DNA of 64,000 nt, taken from the NCBI GenBank assembly GCA_022315425.1, contig JAIUPT010000042.1, positions 1,426,001-1,490,000 of the forward strand, given 5' to 3'. Made by a program: the position numbers and the translations under genes. How positions within the stretch are numbered: the first letter of the stretch is position 1; the number at the start of each line of letters is the position of its first letter. Positions 11,529-22,836 of this stretch are shown here, piece by piece. This DNA is from Pseudevernia furfuracea (lineage: Eukaryota > Ascomycota > Lecanoromycetes > Lecanorales > Parmeliaceae). The notes beneath the pieces were generated by a model. That model saw nothing but the letters and a program-made list of their open reading frames with translations, was not told the origin of the DNA and did no database searches.

Positions 11529-13786
11529 CTAAGGTGAAGTTGCTTCGACCAGTGGTGCCTGTACAGTTTCCTCGACTTTCATCGTGTGCAAATTTGCCGA
11601 TGGATTACTGTCCTGGTGAGCCTTCGGATCCCCTTTGCGGTCGCTCCTAGCAGCCTGGACGATCCTCCCTTTCTCATCTCTAGGCTTTCTCTGCCAGCCC
11701 GTCTTCAGGCCCCGGGTAAGCTTGAAGCGCGGGAAAATATGAGCTTCCGTGTTAATGATAACAGAATCCAATGGTAACAGGTCATTAGGCGAAAAGAGAA
11801 GATAGAAATATTTGAGAGTCTCGGCCTGATATCGTCAGCTCGCGGGTCTTGTCAGCAGAAGCATGGCATGTTACTCACCAGCCAAAAGCTCTCCATATTA
11901 TCCTTTAGCAATGGGGGTATGTCGTTTGCGTTGGCAAGGCTGGTAAAGCCAGCTCCGTCCTCTGCAGCAGTGTACTTAACGAATGACGTGAACATCTCCC
12001 ATCCCCACTCGCGGTATTTCTCGTCACCAGTGATCCGCCACATATAGAAGAGCGACTCAACTGTTTCTGGGCGCTGTAAGTTGTGGCGGTCGTTGACTTT
12101 GATGATGTAGTCATCTTTCCACACCGCATGTCCTCCCTGCGTCATCTCCTTGGACGCTAGGATTCCATCGGACTCCATGTGTGGGTGTTCACCAAGTTGG
12201 AAATTAGCAATTTCTGGCGCTAGACCTGTCGGAGTGATTTGATACATTCCCCAGCAAGTTTTGGTCAGTTCAATGGCGAGTGCCATGTCCTCCTCTTCCT
12301 TTTCACTCCAAAGACCAGCCTTCTTGACTTCTTCAATAGTAAGGCCTCCTGTCACGCCAAGGGCAATGGTACCGGGCATGAAGCAGACGAGGTGGTCCAT
12401 TTTGCCCTCAAGCTTACCACCGAGACCGAAAGGACGCTCAGCTAGGACGGTGAAATGGTTTGGGATTGAGTATGTAATTAGCCATTTTCTGACGCCAGCA
12501 AGGGATTGGTTCCACATGTCTTGATAGATTGGTTCTTCACAAGAAGTTTGCAGATACTGCTTGATGAGATATTCATAGTAAGAGTCGCCGCGGCTTCCTA
12601 GTCGTATGTTATTGTCCCTGAAAGTCCCTGTGGTGGCGTAGATGAATATCGGTAAAAGACCATCCTCCATGCCATTATCATCGATGACTTGGATGACTTT
12701 CTCCGCGCTCTCCCAGTAGTTCTTTTCCCCTGTCAGCATGGCAAGGTACTTGAATTCTAATTGCAGACTAGATGCTTCAGCGGTTGATGATGCACCCCCA
12801 TCTACGTGGGATTCCTTTCCCTTGGAGGTTTTTAGATTGACGCTCGCATACGGTACACCGCTGTCGGAATCGAAGGCGCCTATCAAGCGACCTGCCAAAT
12901 CTGCAGCCTTCTCAAGATAGAGATCCTCTCCTGGAGCACCCTGATCATCGTCCGTCAAAGGAGCCATGTCAGGGAAGGCAGTGGAGAGGTAATGTGCTGA
13001 AAGAAGGCCCCCAAGCATGCGTATCGTGGTCTCGAAGGTGTTGACCTCATGGTCTTGGTTGTAGTCCAAAGACGTCGTTATCCATTCCCGGGCATGAGAT
13101 AATCGAGAGGTTAGATTCATTATCATTAGAGTGTCTAGAGCATCGACAATAATCCAGCCCATGCCTTTGCCATCGGTATCCATTTGTTTTCCTGTTTTTG
13201 AGATTGGATGATACTCATCAAAGCCTGCAACACAAGCTAATTAGTTTCTTGGTTTTGAGGCGTCTTTGAACTCCCTCGTGGACAGAGGGTCTCATGTCAT
13301 CGAAATTGCTGCAAGCTAAAATGACGTACCCCATGCATACTGCTCATAGCCGTCCCAACTCAGCATGAATGCCTCCTTCACTTTCTCTCGTCTGTCGTCC
13401 CAGTCCACGGATGCCGATGTCGCAGGACTGCTCGGCCAGTTCCACGCACTCTTATTGGTGTCTCTTGGTTTGGGCTTAATGGCCGAAGGTGAGAAGATGG
13501 CAAGCCAGTATACCAATCCTATGATAACCAAGATAGCTCCACTGATGACCCGCTTTTGTCTGTAAAAAGGTGTGTATTTCCTGGATCCCGCATAATTGTA
13601 GGGCTTGTCCTTATACATGGGCAACTCTTTCCTATCCATGAAGCCTTCTAACTTTGACCCTAGGCCACCGTTTGTACTGCCATTCTGTGACCTTAAGTGC
13701 CCCGAGTTGCCCCAGTAGTCCTCGGCATGAGAACGTTGTGTTATAGACATGTTTCGAGAAACGGCAAAGTTCGATATGCTGCGCAC
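11529..13786 (-). CDS. MNS1: GH47 alpha-1,2-mannosidase (ER class I)
   Basis: Exons 13786-13330, 13224-11879 and 11825-11529 give 699 residues. A type II membrane anchor (VISGAILVIIGLVYWLAIF) lies near residues 80-98 after a cytosolic tail, followed by the (alpha/alpha)7 catalytic domain. Catalytic acids are seen in the usual contexts: Glu in VNTFETTIRMLGGLL, Asp in RLGSRGDSYYEYLIKQY, Glu in RPETVESLFYMWR. The Ca2+-binding Thr lies in INTEAHIF. A Cys pair (HLVCFMPG and KTCWGMYQ) matches the class I disulfide. The enzyme trims one mannose from Man9GlcNAc2 in early N-glycan processing and glycan-dependent ERAD. The KQYLQT wording favours the ER subgroup over Golgi paralogues. A long basic tail after the catalytic domain is less usual. 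ATG at 13750 is an alternative start. Confidence 0.88.
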
Positions 13787-14212
13787 GTATCACGATTAAA
13801 ACTTTCTGCTTCACGAACCCCAATGCCCCCTCGAAGTCTGCTATATCGTTAGAAGTGGGCTTCTTCGGCATGAATGGGCGGACTCGGACAGCAGCTCAAT
13901 AAAGAGTTGAGCTTTCATGACATCTAATTACAAGTACCAAGATTGGGACTTTGGTGAGATTGGGATATGAGCCTCCTCAGAGCGTTGTATGGGATCTTGA
14001 AGTCGCGACGCGCAAGCAGTGATTTGTCTAGATGAAAGTGATGTGGAAACTGAAAAGGTTGACTGGACGAGCCTTGGCGTTTTCTTACCCCTGGCTGGCG
14101 ATACATCCGAGACATCACAGGTATCTACTCTGTACAACCACATACATTTGAATCAATCGCCTTGCTAATGCTGATGCTGGTGCTGGTTCTTTAGGACCGT
14201 CTATTATTCTAT
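13787..14212. other. intergenic, tandem minus-strand genes
   Basis: About 425 bp between the GH47 gene start and the RPT4 stop, both on the minus strand. It should contain the GH47 promoter and RPT4 3' UTR. No further gene or repeat is visible. Confidence 0.6.
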
Positions 14213-15572
14213 CTACAGCTTCTGGTATTCCAGCTTGCCTTCTAGCTTCTTCGATTCCGCAACCTTTCTCACTGCCTTGTTGAAGTCATCTTGATTTATT
14301 GAATCTCTGTAATCTTTAATAGCGAAAAGCCCCCTATAATAAGTAGTTAGTTGCCGGTACAGATCGACAACGGTGGATCACTTACGCTTCTGTTACCACA
14401 TTGCGTAGATCTGCACCATTCAGCTGGTCACTCATTTTGACAACGCTCTCGAAATCAATCTCTCCTTCTAGAGACACACCGCTGGTGTGAATCTTGAGAA
14501 TCTCCAATCTGCCAACCTCATTTGGTAATGGTATCTCGATCTTCCTGTCCAGTCGACCTGCTCTCAAGAGTGCAGGATCTAAGGTGTCTGGTCGGTTGGT
14601 TGCCATTATAATCTTGGTCTTACCCAAGTAGTCGAAGCCGTCAAGCTGATTGAGAAGTTCCATGAGCGTGCGCTGGATTTCTCGGTCAGCAGACGTGCCC
14701 TCTGAGAATCGTCGTCCTCCGATGGCATCGATCTCGTCCATGAAGATGATACACGGCTCATGTTCCTTGGCATATCCAAACATTTCTCTTATCAATCGTG
14801 CTGACTCGCCGATATATTTGTCCACGATGGCCGAAGAGACAACTGTAACAGGCATCAGCAGACGTATTGGCAAGTTATATCGTGCAACTTGTACCTTTGA
14901 GAAAGTTAGTCTCCAAGCCACTTGCCACAGCCCTTGCCAATAGCGTTTTCCCTGTGCCTGGGGGCCCGTAAAGCAAAACCCCCTTCGGCGGCTTGATGCC
15001 CACCCTCAGGAACAACTCTGGATTCTTTAGCGGTAGCTCGATGACCTCTCGTAGTTCTCTTATCTGTTCGTTCAGCCCTCCGATACCACCGAAGCTGACT
15101 TGTCCCGGATCTTCCAGCGACATGTTGTATACCAGTGGGTCTACTTCTCGAGGTAGCATTCGCATTATGGTAAGGGTGGTCATGTCAAGAGCGACGCGTG
15201 TGCCTTGTTTCAACTTGGCCTTGTCCACCTTGGATCGACAGCCAACAACATAACGGGGACCGGATGATGCTTTGACGATGACTAGGATCGAGCATATCAG
15301 CAATCATTTTTTCAGGCACTACTGGTGAAGTAAGTCTCGAACACGGAATACTCACATCTCTCCTCATCAAGCTGCTTCAGGACCTCCCCTATGATCTGGC
15401 CCACGCTCTGTAACGCCTTGATGTTGTCTTCCGTAGTATCGAAATCTTTCTGTAGACCTTTGATATCGATCCGCAGAGTCTTGAGCTTTGCTTCCATTTC
15501 CCTCAGCTCAAGCAACTTGTTCTTGAACTGTTCCAGAGCATCAGCCCTCTCTGGGTCCCCTTTGCCGTCCAT
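14213..15572 (-). CDS. RPT4: 26S proteasome AAA-ATPase subunit Rpt4 (PSMC6)
   Basis: Exons 15572-15356, 15281-14895, 14842-14386 and 14333-14213 give 393 residues, the usual Rpt4 length. An N-terminal coiled coil (FKNKLLELREMEAKLK) leads into the OB domain (KASSGPRYVVGCRSKVDKAK). The AAA module has Walker A GPPGTGKT, Walker B IIFMDEIDAIGG, second region of homology ATNRPDTLDPALLRAGRLDR, and aromatic/hydrophobic pore loop residues in KYIGESA. LPREVDPLVYNM and IGGLNEQIRELREVIELPL distinguish Rpt4 from the other five Rpt subunits. It sits in the base of the 19S particle, unfolding and threading substrates. It is divergent from MRI1 across a 375-bp promoter. Confidence 0.96.
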
Positions 15573-15947
15573 CTTTGCTGTGAGGAAAGGTGAAGTGTGA
15601 GGTGTAAGATTTCCAGATCAGTGACCGGCTGCGCCCAAGGGGCAAAGATGGTAAGGTTCCAAGCAGTCAGATTGGAAACTATCACATGTGAAGAATGTTC
15701 AAATCGGAGGTAATAGAGAAAGTGTTTCTCGATATTATCTACACTTTGGACTGTTGAAATGTTGGACATTGTAATGTGCACGATACGCGCCTACTGGACG
15801 AGATGGGGAAGCTCGGACCAAGCGCTAGCCCTTTCTAGCGTGCTTGGCTCGCTTGGCAAACGTCAAGATTTGTTCTACAACCTTTTTATGACACGCTGCG
15901 TGGTTACCAGCAAATCATTGACAGGATCCGAATTCCGGTTGGCCAGA
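15573..15947. promoter_or_regulatory. shared promoter region of RPT4 and MRI1
   Basis: The 375-bp gap between divergent start codons. An open frame continues upstream of MRI1 to 15759, but it lacks family similarity and is read as 5' UTR. No exact copy of the yeast proteasome box GGTGGCAAA was found by eye. Confidence 0.45.
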
Positions 15948-17184
15948 ATGGTACTCCAAGCCATCAAATACAGCCGAGGAAAGCTCGAGATCCTCGACCA
16001 GCTCCGACTCCCTCACGAAGAGGTCTATAAAGACATTCGAACAGTGCAAGACGCCTGGGATGCTATCCATTCTATGCAGGTCCGAGGAGCTCCAGCAATA
16101 GCCATTGTCGCTGCCCTCAGCGTAGCGGTTTGTCTCAGCCAGTGCAATGAAAATGGAGCACGTCCTGAGCACCTCGGACCAGGTATCACAGGCTCTGGTT
16201 TGATTATTCATAATCTAGGGTTCCTTCTCACAAGTAGACCTACGGCGGTCAATCTTGGAGATGCTGTGAAGAAGCTAGAGAAAGTTGTTTATTCAGCCCA
16301 GGTCAAAGCTAGCGCAACTGACTTCAGTATTAATGAGGCGTACATCCAAGCAGCAGAGCAGATGCTCGTTGATGATGTGCAGGACAATGAGAACATAGGG
16401 CGTTTTGGTGCTGACTGGATTCTGCGGCATTCCAATTGTATTCCACCAGTTGGGAAGATATCTGTCATTACACACTGCAATACTGGGTAAGTGTTGCTAG
16501 CATCTTATGCTCATCTTCTTGATCTCTCTTTAACGCCATCTCTCAAGCTCCTTGGCAACTGCAGGCTACGGTACCGCTCTAGGTATTATACGAGACCTTC
16601 ATGCTCGTAATTTCCTCAAGCGAGTCTATTACACAGAAACAAGACCCTACAATCAGGGATCTCGCCTTACAGGGTACGAGCTTCTTCATGACAAAATCCC
16701 AGCAACCCTCATTACAGACTCGATGGCCGGAGCACTCCTTGGTCTCAAAAGAGAATCAGAGAACATCTCTTGCATAATCGTTGGAGCAGACAGGGTGGCG
16801 GCAAATGGGGATACTGCAAACAAAATTGGCACGTACGGTTTAGCGAACCTGGCAAGTTTCCACAACGTCAAATTTATAGTGGCAGCGCCACGGACCACCA
16901 TCGATTTAAGCACGGCGTCCGGCGCAGACATTACGATTGAAGAACGCCCGCCCACCGAGGTGACGACGATGAAAGGCCGTCCTGTCCAGCGGTTAGGGGA
17001 CGGCAGCTTGAAAGTTGAAGGTGATGTTCAGGAGATCGCTATAGCGGCGGATCTCACTGGCGCTTGGAATCCGGCATTCGATGTGACCTGCCATAAGCTA
17101 ATTGATTGCATCGTAACCGAGAAAGGGGTTGTTGAGAGGAGAGAAGACGGAGAATTCCATCTCGACGAGATCTTCCAAACGTGA
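15948..17184 (+). CDS. MRI1: Methylthioribose-1-phosphate isomerase
   Basis: Exons 15948-16486 and 16548-17184 give 391 residues. The enzyme converts methylthioribose-1-phosphate to methylthioribulose-1-phosphate in the methionine salvage cycle and belongs to the eIF2B-alpha-like fold. Visible signatures: the start LQAIKYSRGKLEILDQLRLP, the substrate loop MQVRGAPAIAIVAALS, the active-site Cys in ITHCNTGSLATAGYGTALG (formed across the intron), catalytic Asp in VGADRVAANGDTANKIGTY, and the TRPYNQGSRLTG segment. The 16487-16547 intron splits the Gly-Ser of the CNTGSLA motif. ATG 15948 is chosen because homologues begin just before AIKYSRG. A conserved insert (SRPTAVNLGDAVKKLEKVV) is typical. Confidence 0.95.
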
Positions 17185-17670
17185 GCGAGCAGATACCGGC
17201 ATGCAAGGAATGGACCGAAACTAGCATGGATTACATCGATTCAGTTGGAATCTGGACGGTCAACATGGATAGGGCTTTCGCTGCCTTGCAGAGTACTTGT
17301 TGCATGGCTTGACGACCAAAACGGGAATGAAAAAGCAGTGGGATTGACACCTGGGCGAAATCGCGAATCGAAGTGAGAAAAATGCCCTTCAGCTACGAAG
17401 TCGCGTTATCAGTCGCCATGTAAGAGCTTTCACGGTAACGTCTTTGGAACTAAATAGAATCATTGGGTCAAGAACAGTCCATTAGAAAGGTATGGGGCCC
17501 CAAAGCCACCAAGGACGGAACCAAGCAAGCAGACGGCAGCTCCAGGATACTAGTCCACCAGCCACAACATAGACAAGAAATCAGGACGATGATCTCCTAT
17601 CACGGGAATCATTGCAAATGCCTTTCCCAAATCTCTCGCCATAAATGAAACGCCCTGTTGATTGTTGGAA
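17185..17670. other. intergenic, convergent genes
   Basis: About 490 bp between the MRI1 and C2-protein stop codons, presumably both 3' UTRs. No additional gene seen. Confidence 0.6.
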
Positions 17671-19443
17671 TCATCGACTCGACTCAGCCATGTCATCCTC
17701 TGTCTCCCTTTGCTCCCTCTCTCGATCACCCGCCCTTATATTTTCTACCTTCTGCAACGGTTCTTCTAACTTTCTTTTCATCTTATCCTTGGTACTCGGT
17801 TTTCCTTTGCCCTTGGCAATTCCTTCTTGATCATCCAGATCTTCCTCGTCACTATTACTGCTACTACTACTATCACCCTGTACCACTGCTGTATGCTTTC
17901 CCTCCTTCTTCTTCCGTTCTCTTTGTTCATTCTTCCATTTGTCCATCTTCTCTTTGTCGTCATTGCAATCTAACGTTACGATTTTGATGCCCGGAAGATT
18001 CTTTTGCAAAAACTCTTTGAGCTGAGGAAGTAATTTCGCATTGGGCCGATATGTACCGCTGTCATTGTCGATGATGAGTGAATAGTATGCTGGATCCTTG
18101 GGCGGCTCATCTTTCGGGGGTCCGTCCCCTATGTCATTTGGAGGGTGTGTGGGTTGGTCGTCCGGAGAGCCTTCCTTGTGCGGCGTCTGAAGGCGCCGGA
18201 TGAAGAACTCGCCAGAGAAGGCAATGTAGATGTTCACGTCACTATGCATAGTATGCTTGCTCAGCAGATCAATTCCAAATTCTTTGCCCGTCTCTGTGAA
18301 GCGCCAAATCCCGTCCAATGTCAGCACATAGGTAAAAATCCTGCCGCCTTTATCGTAGTGGACAAAGTCGAGGAATTGTAAGGTCAGGTCCCGGGAGGGG
18401 GAAGGAAAAGAGCCGTAGATGGTGTCACGATCGTAGTTGTAGATACGGTTGTGTTGGTGGTGTAGGGCGTGGTGGAGGACGCGGCCGCGTAGAGAAGTCG
18501 AGGTAAACATGCCTTTGACGAACGGTCGGAATTCTACGTAACGATGGTAGAGGGGTGCAGGGACAGGGCCGGCGAGCTGAATCTGATTGGCCTGGAAGCT
18601 GTAAATGACTTAGCGCAACGCTCTTCAAATATAACGAGGGCGGCATGGCACTCCTTACGCATATCTCTCTGTCTTCCCATCTTTGCCGGGCTCCTTTGTA
18701 CCCGCCAGCCGGCCAACCATGGGACTGAGATGCTGACTCCAATTGCAAGGGCCAACAGTCCAGAGTCTACCGCCATTGTCGGTATCTGTTTTCCCAAGCA
18801 CTTCCACGCTAACGACCAATTCGCCCGACATGTGAACGCCTCGATTGAACATGGCAGCGCAACCTCGTATGAGGTAGGCGCGCTTGCTCCCCATTCGCTT
18901 CTTGATCTTGTAAGACTGTTGTCTTATGCCTCCATAATTCTCGCTTAGACTATCAACATAGACGTGCACATTGCCCAGGCGGTCATCATGGTCCGCGGGG
19001 TCCTCGTCGTAGATTCGCGCTTTGAGCGCAAAGCCATCCGCAGGGACATTAGCCACGATCCATTCTGAGTTCCATTCTGGATCACAATTCCTTCTGACAG
19101 TAGGCGTACGAAATCTCATGGGGGGATCTTGTTTGTGTCTCGTTGGCAAGCTCGTGCTTAAAGTAGCGAGCACGTATGGATCCGAAGACATGGTGTTAAT
19201 GTCAGCCATTGGGAGTTTCGAGGCTCGGTGGAACGTGAATTTGACATTGAATCCTGGAGGGGCTCGAGGGACTTTAGTGTCGTCGAAGCCTCCGGCAGGT
19301 TGTCCACCATCATCTTTCTTTTTCCCTTTGCCGTGCTTCTCCGCTTTGGCTTGAAAGGACTCGGCCTTTTGGTCGAATTTGGTCGCGTAACCGACGCTGC
19401 GGTGGCCACCATTGGGCTTTGACACGGCCTTCTCCTCATCCAT
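17671..19443 (-). CDS. C2-domain protein with acidic/basic C-terminal tail
   Basis: Exons 19443-18659 and 18598-17671 give 570 residues. After a Lys-rich N-terminus, residues of about 55-200 read as a C2 beta-sandwich: NVKFTFHRASKLPMADINTM, SSDPYVLATL, a central PEWNSEWIVA, LKARIYDEDPADHDDRLGNV. Asp residues in the SDPY and DEDPADHDD loops suit Ca2+/phospholipid binding. A second conserved region follows (NQIQLAGPVP through IYIAFSGEFFIRRL). The tail is low-complexity, with a Ser run followed by DEEDLDD and Lys/Arg-rich blocks. The join ERYA-FQANQ restores one frame. Fungal homologues are uncharacterised. A role in membrane-associated signalling or trafficking is inference only. Confidence 0.78.
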
Positions 19444-20066
19444 TATTGACTGCTTTGGTAGGGGATCAATGGCCTAAACTCCAAGGAAGGCGGAGAGGAA
19501 GAGTGTGAAGAGGGCATATCAACATATCAATAGTTAATACCTTACACTCAGATACCTTAATAAGCAGTCGAGTAGCGGCAAATCCGGTTTGCGGGAGTAG
19601 AGATCAGGGTCTCAGGGTCTATTCCTTGGCATCGCGACTTGCCCAGTTGCCCCAATTCCACCACTCCTCGTTGTGAATCAACGATACCTAGATAAATACA
19701 CTTATAAAGTAGAAGGAGATCATCTATCAGTCTGCTTTCTACTCTTGCAACTCACTTGTTACCCCATTGCGAGCATGGCTTTTCAACAATAAGCAAGCCT
19801 CGAGAGAGCCTTGCTGAGGGAAGTGCAAAAGAGGCTGCGCTGCCGTGAGGCTCAGCCCTCTTCATGCATGTGCGGTCTCACCAAGACAAGGCAACATGCG
19901 ACTGCTCCCATGATACCCTGAGGGCTAGTACTCCTCATCTTGACGATATAAAGTGAACGTTCCTTACCAGTTCGCCATGTCATAAAGTAATATTACTCAA
20001 TTCTGTAACCACTTGCGTCGTTTTGAAATTTGAAACATCTATATTCTTACCTTTTGATTCTGCGTC
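19444..20066. other. intergenic stretch
   Basis: About 620 bp between the divergent C2 gene and the orphan-family gene, at the edge of the accessory block. No gene, RNA or repeat is recognised. Confidence 0.55.
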
Positions 20067-21148
20067 ATGCCTTCCGATTTCATTCGAAATATTTTCCCAA
20101 GGCGTCTGCGACATCGCGATGGTGAAGAAACCGTTACCAGCCAGCCAGCCAACAAAGCTTCCGAGAAGGCAACAAGTTGTGCGCTTCAGGGCCCACCACC
20201 TCCATATGCCTCTGAAAATCCTACATTGGTCGATAACAACAAGGAGATTCTTTCTAGTTCACCATCAATCCAGGCTAATACCCCCCAACTCTTTACCCAA
20301 CCTGAGTCCAAGCTGTACTCCATCCAAACTTGTCCCCACGCGACCTCATCGTTCGAACGAATACAACGCATCGTCAGATTGCCAAACTTCAAACAAAGCT
20401 ATGAAGGCCTTGACGCCCTAACACCTGGGTCTGACCACCGCAACCCTTTCACTTCAGGGTTTCGACTTTGCAAACCAGACTCGGGCTCCGACTTATGCAT
20501 CAGTGAGTTGTCATGTCCGAGCCACCTCCTCATGCACCGTACCGCGTTTTATATTGCGAGATTCGTTGTTGCTGGAGTTAAAGACTGCCGAGACCTAAAC
20601 AGAGCCTTAAAGAAGGAATTTCAATCCCAAAAGAGACATTCTGACCCGGATATTATTTAGAAGGCTGGGGCAAGTACCTGTACGACAAGTATGGCACAGC
20701 CTATCCACGGAAGGACAAAACTCTGTCAATGGCGGGGGAAGGACTTGTGCTAAACTTTTACTGGATGATCAATTTCGTCAACGTTCCGCGTGAGCAACGT
20801 CAATCCACAGAAGACATCGACCGTCTATTGTCTCAGACGAAAGTAGAATTCTGCACACATACGACGCTTTCCCACCCGATGGTCGTTGCGGCAGTGTATA
20901 GAATTCTGCACCCTGAAGACAATGAGGTCGATCCCATAGATATGTGGGAAGCGGGTTGCAATAATGGCACCACGACTGTGGCGTGTGAAGAATGTGAAAC
21001 CGTCGCCGAGATACATGGCGTTGGCGCTTCCGTCAAGGTCGACACGAAGAGATATTTAGGTGGAGGGGAGGATTCCGCCGATCGAGCTTGGCGTGCTCAG
21101 TGCGGAGTGCGAGAAGGTGCGAGAACAGTAAATGAGAAGTTGAATTAG
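20067..21148 (+). CDS. orphan fungal family protein with PPxY and Cys/His motifs (intact copy)
   Basis: Exons 20067-20502 and 20661-21148 give 307 residues. The raw frame appears to break near 20660. A GTGAGT donor at 20503 and a TATTTAG acceptor at 20660 restore phase. The N-terminal third is Pro/Ser-rich and holds a PPPY motif (PPxY, a WW-domain ligand). Then come CPHATSSFERIQRI and LPNFKQSYEGLD, followed by a C-terminal domain with EFCTHTTLSHP, VAAVYRILHPEDNEVDP and CEEC. The C-x-H and CxxC spacing could bind zinc. No named family is recognised. A decayed relative lies about 0.3 kb away on the other strand (21415-22480), so this looks like a duplicating lineage-specific family. Start choice rests on the shared MP(S/L) beginning in both copies. 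Confidence 0.6.
20503..20660 (+). repeat. long intron ending in an introner-like tail
   Basis: A 158-nt intron, GTGAGT...TTTAG. Its end, CTGACCCGGATATTATTTAG, aligns with the end of the SNF2-RING intron at 55708 (CTGACCGCGAAATTATC then ATCTAG). The rest is only weakly similar. The whole intron is open in the exon 1 frame for about 50 codons, which disguises it. Confidence 0.45.
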
Positions 21149-21414
21149 TGTTAGTTTGGAAGGAAGCTGGTCGGTAAAGCTAGTGATGGGCCTCGCAGTC
21201 TTCAGATTGAATACACCCAGAACACATGCAATGATTTGGTATCAATGAATACTGTTGAACCTGTATTTTCACGAAGTTGGTCCTCTTGGACACTAGAGCA
21301 AGGCATAGCCCGTGTACAGCTGCCTAAACGCTCCTCCCTCTCATATTCAGGCCCTTCTGGAAAGAATCACATCTGTCTTGAGATCTCGTTGACTTTCCCA
21401 AACCGACGCTGCTA

Positions 21415-22480
21415 TTACCAGGTATGAATACGTAAAAGGGTGCTTCTGGCAGCGCTATTGTTTCCTGTTCTTCCTCGGTCCACCAGATTGCAATAGAGCT
21501 TCAGAACTCCTGGAGGGGAAACACGACGCCTACTTTGGAGGTCTGGCTCATTTCTGCTCCACTTCGACACCGCACTGCGCAAGCCATACAGGGTCCAATG
21601 GCGATTTGCCCCTGCCAAGGTCTCTCTGATCATACGTAACATGGCGAAGGCGGCACCACCGATCATTCTATAACGGGTAGAACAATGTGGACACCGCGCC
21701 TCGCAAGAGCCATTAGCGTCTCTTCCAAACTTTCGCGTCCGCTTCCCACTGATCCAATGGATCGGCGAGCCTCTCTTTGGGATGATGAGCCATTCGATAT
21801 AGTACTTCGACCGTCCAAGGATCATCAAAATTCTTGTGCGGGCATAGCTTGACGTCCAATCCTGGCAAAAAGTCCTGGAGCGCGGTCCCGGCAGAGCAAT
21901 GGCTTCGGTCTATGCTCTTGGATAAGAGCCACCTGGTGTTTAGGATGGGACCCTGTCGTTCTGAGGCACAGTAGTCACCGTAGGTTTGTAGACCGTGGAA
22001 TTCGACGGGTCTTGGACCGCAGAGCCGACTGTTCGAGGCAGAAAGGATGTGATCCAGACCCGCCGTGAGAGCTTGCTTCCAACTCTTTATAGCTCCCCTT
22101 GAAGCCGGGCAGACTCATGATGCGTTGGAGGCGCTCGAAAGAAGGGACTCATGGGGGCACACTTGCACGCGGTGAGGTCTTGCTTGATGGGTGACTGGCG
22201 GCTTCGGGTCGGATGCTGGGCCTGACGGAGGTGTGTTTGCCTGAGTACAAGGTCCGTGAGGAAGGGTAGACAACGGTGAAGGCCCGCCATTGAGCCGCGA
22301 CCTAGAACCGGATGGACACAACATGCTGAGGACTGCATAAGGCCTATTCGAGAAATGGATAGTATATGCGGGAGGTGGATCGGATGGAGCTGAGCCCGTC
22401 TGGGTACTGGCTCCCTGAGAAGAGGTATATGACGGTAGAACCGACTCTCCAGCCGCTGGTCGGGAGGAGAAGAGAGGCAT
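21415..22480 (-). pseudogene. decayed paralogue of the 20067-21148 orphan-family gene
   Basis: Read on the minus strand, pieces of the same protein appear in order but in different frames: start MPLFSSRP (22480), a PPAY motif in the Pro-rich part, VQVCPHES, then FERLQRIMSLPGFKGSYKEL one base out of phase, then LCPHKNFDDPWTVEVLYRMA and DPLDQWEAD in another frame. Finally comes CEARCPHCSTRYRM (21415-21828) in a further frame. They correspond to CPHATSSFERIQRIV, EFCTH, VAAVYRILHPEDNEVDPIDMWEA and CEEC of the intact copy. One frame change may be a 46-nt intron (GTGACT...CACCAG). At least two others have no splice signals, so frameshift decay is inferred. Assembly error is the alternative. Confidence 0.6.
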
Positions 22481-22814
22481 ATTCTGAGAGGAAACGTGTA
22501 AAACTTGAACAAAATGAGAAGTAATCGCAAATTGAGGAAGTCCAAAAGCCAGGAGACATCCCGATTTTGAATCCTGAAGAGAGAGCAACCTTGGCAAAGC
22601 TTGTGCGTAGGCTGAAATACCAAAAAACTTTCAACCAAAGCCATGGCAGAATCGGCTGACTCGGGCAGCACCCAACATCTGAATTTGCTGGAAGCGGTGG
22701 ACGACTCCGTTTTTTGAGAAAATTCGCCATATGCACGCGGACGAGGTCCTCAGCACAAGGCGAAGAAAGCGTATGTTGTAAAGATTCTAGAAAGTCATCG
22801 CAGGCTAAGAGCAT

Positions 22815-22836
22815 GTAGCAAAAGTCATGCATAGAG
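22815..22836 (+). repeat. dispersed 22-bp motif, copy 2
   Basis: GTAGCAAAAGTCATGCATAGAG, about 340 bp upstream of the decayed paralogue start. On the minus strand it encodes SMHDFCYMLL inside an open frame (22344-22871). Confidence 0.5.

Noticed and set aside
17850..17880. Trinucleotide-type repeat (tact/ctact) as a microsatellite
   Set aside because: It encodes the Ser run of the C2-domain protein; short and coding.
20503..20660. Apparent frameshift making the 20067 gene a pseudogene
   Set aside because: A GT-AG intron with good donor and tail restores the frame exactly, so the copy is treated as intact.
20067..20660. 197-codon single-exon protein ending ...SQKRHSDPDII
   Set aside because: The last 50 or so codons lie in the inferred intron; the paralogue does not match them.
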